Positions 60,650 to 64,000 of a stretch of 64,000 nt of DNA are shown here, piece after piece. This DNA is from Chryseobacterium gleum. Lineage in GTDB: Bacteria; Bacteroidota; Bacteroidia; Flavobacteriales_D; Crocinitomicaceae. Numbering within the stretch: position 1 is the stretch's first letter; every line of letters starts with the position of its first letter. Where the stretch lies: contig CAMDFN010000002.1 of the NCBI GenBank assembly GCA_945897565.1, forward strand, positions 1-64,000, in the 5' to 3' direction. The notes below the pieces were generated by a model, which saw nothing but the letters and a program-made list of their open reading frames with translations, was not told where the DNA came from and searched no databases. A program made the translations under genes and the position numbers.

Positions 60650-62153
60650 GAAAAGTGGTCCATTGGGCGGCTTGTTCTTTGTTCATGACGCGTGGCATTT
60701 TGTTTTGTGCACCTAACTTACCGATGCTTTCTAAATACTGATAAAACACAGAAGTGGGCAGTAATTTGAGCTGCGGCAAAGGCATACTATATTTGCGCAC
60801 GTAGGCGTAGTCCTCGTTAAGAGCCTGCAGAGCTTCATCTATTTGCTCTATTATGCTTGGTTTTGCTGTTTGCTCATCACACCCAATATACCAACAATGC
60901 TGTTGGTTTTCTTCATTGGCATGGATGGTATATTCTGAAAAAGACAGCTTGAATTGCGTGCTCACGGTTTTCAAGGCCTGATTGATATTATCTAAAGAGA
61001 GGTGTTCTCCGCACAAACTTAAAAATTGCTTGATGCGCCCTGCAATAATGATTTCATGGGTGGTGGTGTCAATAAACCGGACGAGGTCGCCGATCATGTA
61101 GCGCCACAGCCCTGCATTGGTACTGATCACAAGCGCGTAGTCAATGCCTGGCTTTACTTCACTGATTGAATACGCTTTGAATTGATTCTTGAGTTCTCCT
61201 GCCTCCGTAAAGTACTCGGCATTGAATGGAATAAATTCAAAAAAGATACTGTTGTTCATGAGCAGCGTCATGCCTCGTTTTTTCGGGCTGGTTTGGTAGG
61301 CAAAATACCCCTCACTGGCCAAATAGGTATCGAGCAAAACGACTGCTTTGCCTGAAATTTTTTGCATACGCTTTACGAATGGGTCCATGTAGACGCCACC
61401 ATGCACATAAACTTGAAAATTCGGCCAAATTTCGTGGATATTATTGAGCTTGTAGTGTTTCACAATTTCCTCTAATAAGAGCACGCACCAGCTCGGGATG
61501 CCCGCCATAATACCGATATCCCATTTGGGTGCCTCTTGTACCATTAAGGGCAGTTTGGCCTTCCAATCTTTAAGGTGGGTAATTTTTTTAGTGGGCTTGG
61601 TAAAAGGCGCAGCAATGAGCGAGGTGTGTTTTTTTAAGATGCCGCTGAGGTCACCTTCGTAGTGCTGATCAATTTTTTTGAGTTTGGTGGAGCCACCAAC
61701 CGCTAGAACCTTAGCGCTGTAAAATGAATCTGACAGATTCAATTCGTGTAAAATGGAGAATTGGCGCAGGGATACGCGTTGAAAAGACCGGATCATTTCG
61801 GTAGTGACAGGAATTCTTTTGCTCGGAGCACCTGTTGTGCCAGATGACAAGGCGAAGTATTTGATGCGGCCCGGCCAGATAGCATCTTTTTTACCCTCAA
61901 TTGTATCTTTGAGCCAATCCGAATAAAATTGTTCGTATTCGGTAATCGGGACATTTTGTTGGTAGCGAGATACGAGGTCTGTTTTTTGGAGCAGCGCTGT
62001 AAATTGATAGCGCTGACCAAAATCTGTTTTTTTGGAGAGGTCTATGTTTTGACGCAAGACCTCTAGTTGTTGTTTGTAGTCAGCACTTGCGCGAGAGATG
62101 CGCTTGAAACTGATTGCTGTACTACGCTGTATGAGCTTACCAATTATGGGCAT
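60627..62153 (-). CDS. GH3-family acyl-adenylating protein
   Basis: A 508-residue protein of the GH3 family, relatives of the plant auxin-amino acid synthetases that adenylate a carboxylic acid and join it to an amino acid. The ATP loop is ALSSGTTGAPSKRIP near residue 112, and the A8-type YALVISTNAGLWRYMIGD segment lies near residue 340. Bacterial members in Bacteroidota have no proven substrate. The ATG at 62153 gives the family's normal N-terminus; an in-frame start at 62282 adds 43 residues overlapping the divergent stress gene. Confidence 0.88.
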   Translation of the reverse strand: MPIIGKLIQRSTAISFKRISRASADYKQQLEVLRQNIDLSKKTDFGQRYQFTALLQKTDLVSRYQQNVPITEYEQFYSDWLKDTIEGKKDAIWPGRIKYFALSSGTTGAPSKRIPVTTEMIRSFQRVSLRQFSILHELNLSDSFYSAKVLAVGGSTKLKKIDQHYEGDLSGILKKHTSLIAAPFTKPTKKITHLKDWKAKLPLMVQEAPKWDIGIMAGIPSWCVLLLEEIVKHYKLNNIHEIWPNFQVYVHGGVYMDPFVKRMQKISGKAVVLLDTYLASEGYFAYQTSPKKRGMTLLMNNSIFFEFIPFNAEYFTEAGELKNQFKAYSISEVKPGIDYALVISTNAGLWRYMIGDLVRFIDTTTHEIIIAGRIKQFLSLCGEHLSLDNINQALKTVSTQFKLSFSEYTIHANEENQQHCWYIGCDEQTAKPSIIEQIDEALQALNEDYAYVRKYSMPLPQLKLLPTSVFYQYLESIGKLGAQNKMPRVMNKEQAAQWTTFLSANGYL

Positions 62154-62186
62154 TTGAAAAGAAGCTTTTTTAGCAGAGACTTCACA

Positions 62187-62194
62187 CAAAAATA
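62187..62194 (-). promoter_or_regulatory. Candidate -7 box of the GH3-family gene
   Basis: TATTTTTG on the minus strand matches TAnnTTTG, 33 bases before the ATG at 62153. No clear -33 box. Confidence 0.4.
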
Positions 62195-62230
62195 AAGAGA
62201 AAACAAGTGCGTTCTTACTGCACTTTGTTT

Positions 62231-62238
62231 TAAATTTG
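62231..62238 (+). promoter_or_regulatory. Candidate -7 box of the universal stress gene
   Basis: TAAATTTG matches TAnnTTTG, 14 bases before the ATG at 62253. The -33 region is weak. Divergent from the GH3-family gene. Confidence 0.45.
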
Positions 62239-62252
62239 TAAAAAACTTGACT

Positions 62253-63077
62253 ATGCAAACTAAAACCTTCATTGTTCCTCACGACTTTACTTCAGTGGCC
62301 GACATCGCCCTTCAACACGCCATTGCCACAGCCAAGCCTTTAGGTGCTCAAATTCAAGTACTTCACGTGGTATCCAAAGACACCCAAATTCCTGAAGCAC
62401 TTGCGCAGCTAGAAAATATTATTGGTCAGTTTGAACAAGAAGGCGTACAACTCAAACCCAATGTGCGCATTGGTAGCATATTCGAAGATATCGGCGCTTT
62501 TGCTGCAGAGCATCAGGCAGAGCTTATCGTTATGGGTACCCACGGTGCCCACGGCTGGCAGCACATCACGGGTAGCCGTGCGCTTAAAGTGGTTACGAGC
62601 TCTCAAGTTCCTTTCATCATCGTTCAAGAGAAAGCCGTCAAAGCAAGTGGCTACGACTCCATCGTTGTACCCATGGACCTCCACAAAGAAACCAAACAAA
62701 AACTTTCTATTGTAGCCAATTTGGCGCAATACTTCAAGTCTAAAGTACACGTCGTCACACCAGACGAATCCGACGAGTTTTTGCGTCACCAAGTGCGCTC
62801 CAACATTACCTTCTCTGAAGGGTTCTTCAAAGACCGCGGCATTGAAATGACAAGCGCTCTTGTGCCTAGTTCGGGCTTCGACAAAGAAGTGGTTAAATAT
62901 GCAGTAAGCGTAGATGCAGACCTGATTGCCATCATGAATCTACAGCGCAACAACCTCTTTACAGCACTCACCCCTAATCACGAACAGTACATCATCACCA
63001 ATGATGCACTCATTCCTACCTTAATTGTCAATCCAATCCACTTAGGCTCGGACTACAGCAATATGTTCTCGATGTAA
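62253..63077 (+). CDS. Universal stress protein with two UspA domains
   Basis: A 274-residue cytosolic protein. Domain 1 (about 1-145) has [17 protein letters not shown] at the start and an [11 protein letters not shown] segment followed by GSRALKVV, close to the ATP-binding GxxGxxxxxxxxxGS loop. Domain 2 (about 150-270) keeps the alpha/beta fold but not the full loop. Tandem UspA proteins are common in Bacteroidota and respond to stress or growth arrest; no direct target is known. It is two bases upstream of fbp, so they likely form one transcript. ATG 62253 is preferred to a TTG at 62247. Confidence 0.9.
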   Translation: MQTKTFIVPHDFTSVADIALQHAIATAKPLGAQIQVLHVVSKDTQIPEALAQLENIIGQFEQEGVQLKPNVRIGSIFEDIGAFAAEHQAELIVMGTHGAHGWQHITGSRALKVVTSSQVPFIIVQEKAVKASGYDSIVVPMDLHKETKQKLSIVANLAQYFKSKVHVVTPDESDEFLRHQVRSNITFSEGFFKDRGIEMTSALVPSSGFDKEVVKYAVSVDADLIAIMNLQRNNLFTALTPNHEQYIITNDALIPTLIVNPIHLGSDYSNMFSM

Positions 63078-63079
63078 GC

Positions 63080-64000
63080 ATGTCTAAACTCATTACCCTT
63101 CACGAGTTTATTGTCAGCAAGCAAAAAGATTTTCCATTTGCAAGCGGCGAGTTATCTCGCTTGTTGAGCGATATCGCCTTAGCTTCTAAAATTGTAAGCA
63201 ATGATGTCCGCAAAGCTGGTTTAGTCGACCACATACTCGGTGCACAAGGCGGCCAAAACGTACAGGGCGAAGAACAGCAAAAATTAGATGTTGTTGCCGA
63301 TGAAGCTTTTATCCGTGCCTTTGAAAACGGCGGTGAAGTCTGCGGCATTGCCTCAGAAGAAAACGACGACTACCTTGCATTTGCATCCGAACAGGCTAAA
63401 AACGCCAATTATGTCGCGTTATTTGACCCACTAGATGGCTCATCTAATATAGATGTCAATGTATCAATTGGCACCATATTTTCTATTTATCGGCGTATTT
63501 CGCCAGCAGGCACAGCCGCCACTTTAACAGACATGCTGCAACCTGGCACAAAGCAAGTAGCCGCTGGATATGTGCTTTATGGTTCTTCGACCATCTTGGT
63601 ATATACCACAGGAAAAGGTGTCAATGGCTTTACGCTAGACCCCTCTATTGGAGAATTCTTTTTGTCACATCCCGACATGCAAATGCCAGAAAACGGCAGG
63701 CTATATTCCGTAAATGAAGGCAATTTAAACGATTTCGATCCGCAATTACGCGCTTATTTGGCTTATTGTCAATCCAATGACAACCAAACTGGCAAGCCTT
63801 ATTCAGGGCGCTATATCGGCTCTTTAGTTGCCGATTTCCATCGCAACCTCATCAAAGGCGGTATTTATATTTACCCAACTGTTCCTGCGGCACCGAATGG
63901 CCGCTTGCGTCTTTTATATGAGTGCAATCCGTTGGCATTTATTGCCGAACAAGCGGGTGGCCTCGCAACAGATGGTAAAAAGCGTATTTTGGATATTGAA
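63080..64000 (+). CDS. fbp: Fructose-1,6-bisphosphatase class 1, partial at right edge
   Basis: The first 307 residues are visible and the frame is open at the edge (class 1 enzymes are usually 320-350 residues). It removes the 1-phosphate from fructose-1,6-bisphosphate in gluconeogenesis. Marks: the KLITLHEFI start, the Mg-binding ASEEND segment near residue 92, [20 protein letters not shown] (DPLDGSSN metal site) and [14 protein letters not shown] (AMP/substrate region). It begins two bases after the stress protein stop. Confidence 0.94.
   Translation, partial: MSKLITLHEFIVSKQKDFPFASGELSRLLSDIALASKIVSNDVRKAGLVDHILGAQGGQNVQGEEQQKLDVVADEAFIRAFENGGEVCGIASEENDDYLAFASEQAKNANYVALFDPLDGSSNIDVNVSIGTIFSIYRRISPAGTAATLTDMLQPGTKQVAAGYVLYGSSTILVYTTGKGVNGFTLDPSIGEFFLSHPDMQMPENGRLYSVNEGNLNDFDPQLRAYLAYCQSNDNQTGKPYSGRYIGSLVADFHRNLIKGGIYIYPTVPAAPNGRLRLLYECNPLAFIAEQAGGLATDGKKRILDIE

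Noticed and set aside
1-64000. Insertion sequences, prophage genes, integrases or attachment sites
   Set aside because: None seen; all long frames fit chromosomal families and there are no direct repeats flanking a block.

Overview
The window comes from a member of the Bacteroidota, most likely a marine or freshwater lineage of the Flavobacteriales. Reasons: promoters fit the Bacteroidota -33/-7 pattern (TTTG, about 19-20 bases, TAnnTTTG). Cell-surface proteins end in the gliding/type IX secretion C-terminal domain, and PorP/SprF- and PorW/SprE-like proteins are present. MurF and alanine racemase are fused, a DUF2723 glycosyltransferase is present, and respiration uses alternative complex III. 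Coding density is very high and no gap between genes exceeds 300 bases. I see no insertion sequence, prophage, CRISPR array, rRNA or replication origin. The left edge cuts a type IX cargo-type protein and the right edge cuts fructose-1,6-bisphosphatase.

Layout. 1-2.4 kb (+): end of a secreted protein, phosphoglucose/phosphomannose isomerase, lipB and a small conserved protein, joined by ATGA-type overlaps. 2.4-11 kb (-): a four-gene operon of a DUF2723 membrane glycosyltransferase, a CPA2 antiporter with a cytosolic stress-protein-like region, an orphan histidine kinase and gpmI. 11.1-12.7 kb: tRNA-Gln, thiL and a SPOR protein. 12.8-24.4 kb (+): alternative complex III (actABCDEF) with cytochrome oxidase subunits II and I, closed by a perfect 21-bp terminator. 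24.4-25.0 kb (-): a DUF3109 cysteine-rich protein. 25.1-29.7 kb (+): rimP-nusA-infB behind a short hairpin leader. 29.7-38.1 kb (+): tatA, gatA, a LysM lytic transglycosylase, two glycosyltransferases, a UbiA-like membrane protein and leuS. 38.1-39 kb (-): a CarH/LitR-type B12 regulator. 39-44.1 kb (+): engB, yebC, a PorW/SprE-like lipoprotein, bactofilin and two small membrane proteins of the kind that normally precede atpB, although atpB does not follow. 44.1-46.2 kb (-): an M28 peptidase and an acidic-repeat protein. 46.3-49.1 kb (+): tdk and murF-alr. 49.1-55.3 kb (+): a five-gene cluster with two related outer-membrane proteins, an HTH-like protein, a CsgG-like/outer-membrane protein and an adenylate cyclase-HD fusion. 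55.3-56.4 kb (-): a DUF2490 protein and a lipoprotein. 56.5-60.6 kb (+): a giant CotH/TSP3 secreted protein and a PorP/SprF partner. 60.6-64 kb: a GH3-family protein (-), a universal stress protein and fbp (+).

How it works together. Most of the window is housekeeping: aerobic respiration through an ACIII-oxidase module, translation start and ribosome assembly, cell-wall synthesis, lipid/sugar modification and type IX secretion. The least explained part is 49.1-55.3 kb. There, an apparently sensor-less cyclase fused to an HD phosphohydrolase sits behind two outer-membrane barrels, a candidate regulator and a CsgG-like protein. Other points worth checking are a shortened MurF half in the MurF-Alr fusion, a candidate light/B12 regulator without local targets, -7 promoter boxes only 4-5 bases from three start codons, and a terminator loop that doubles as the next gene's -33 box.
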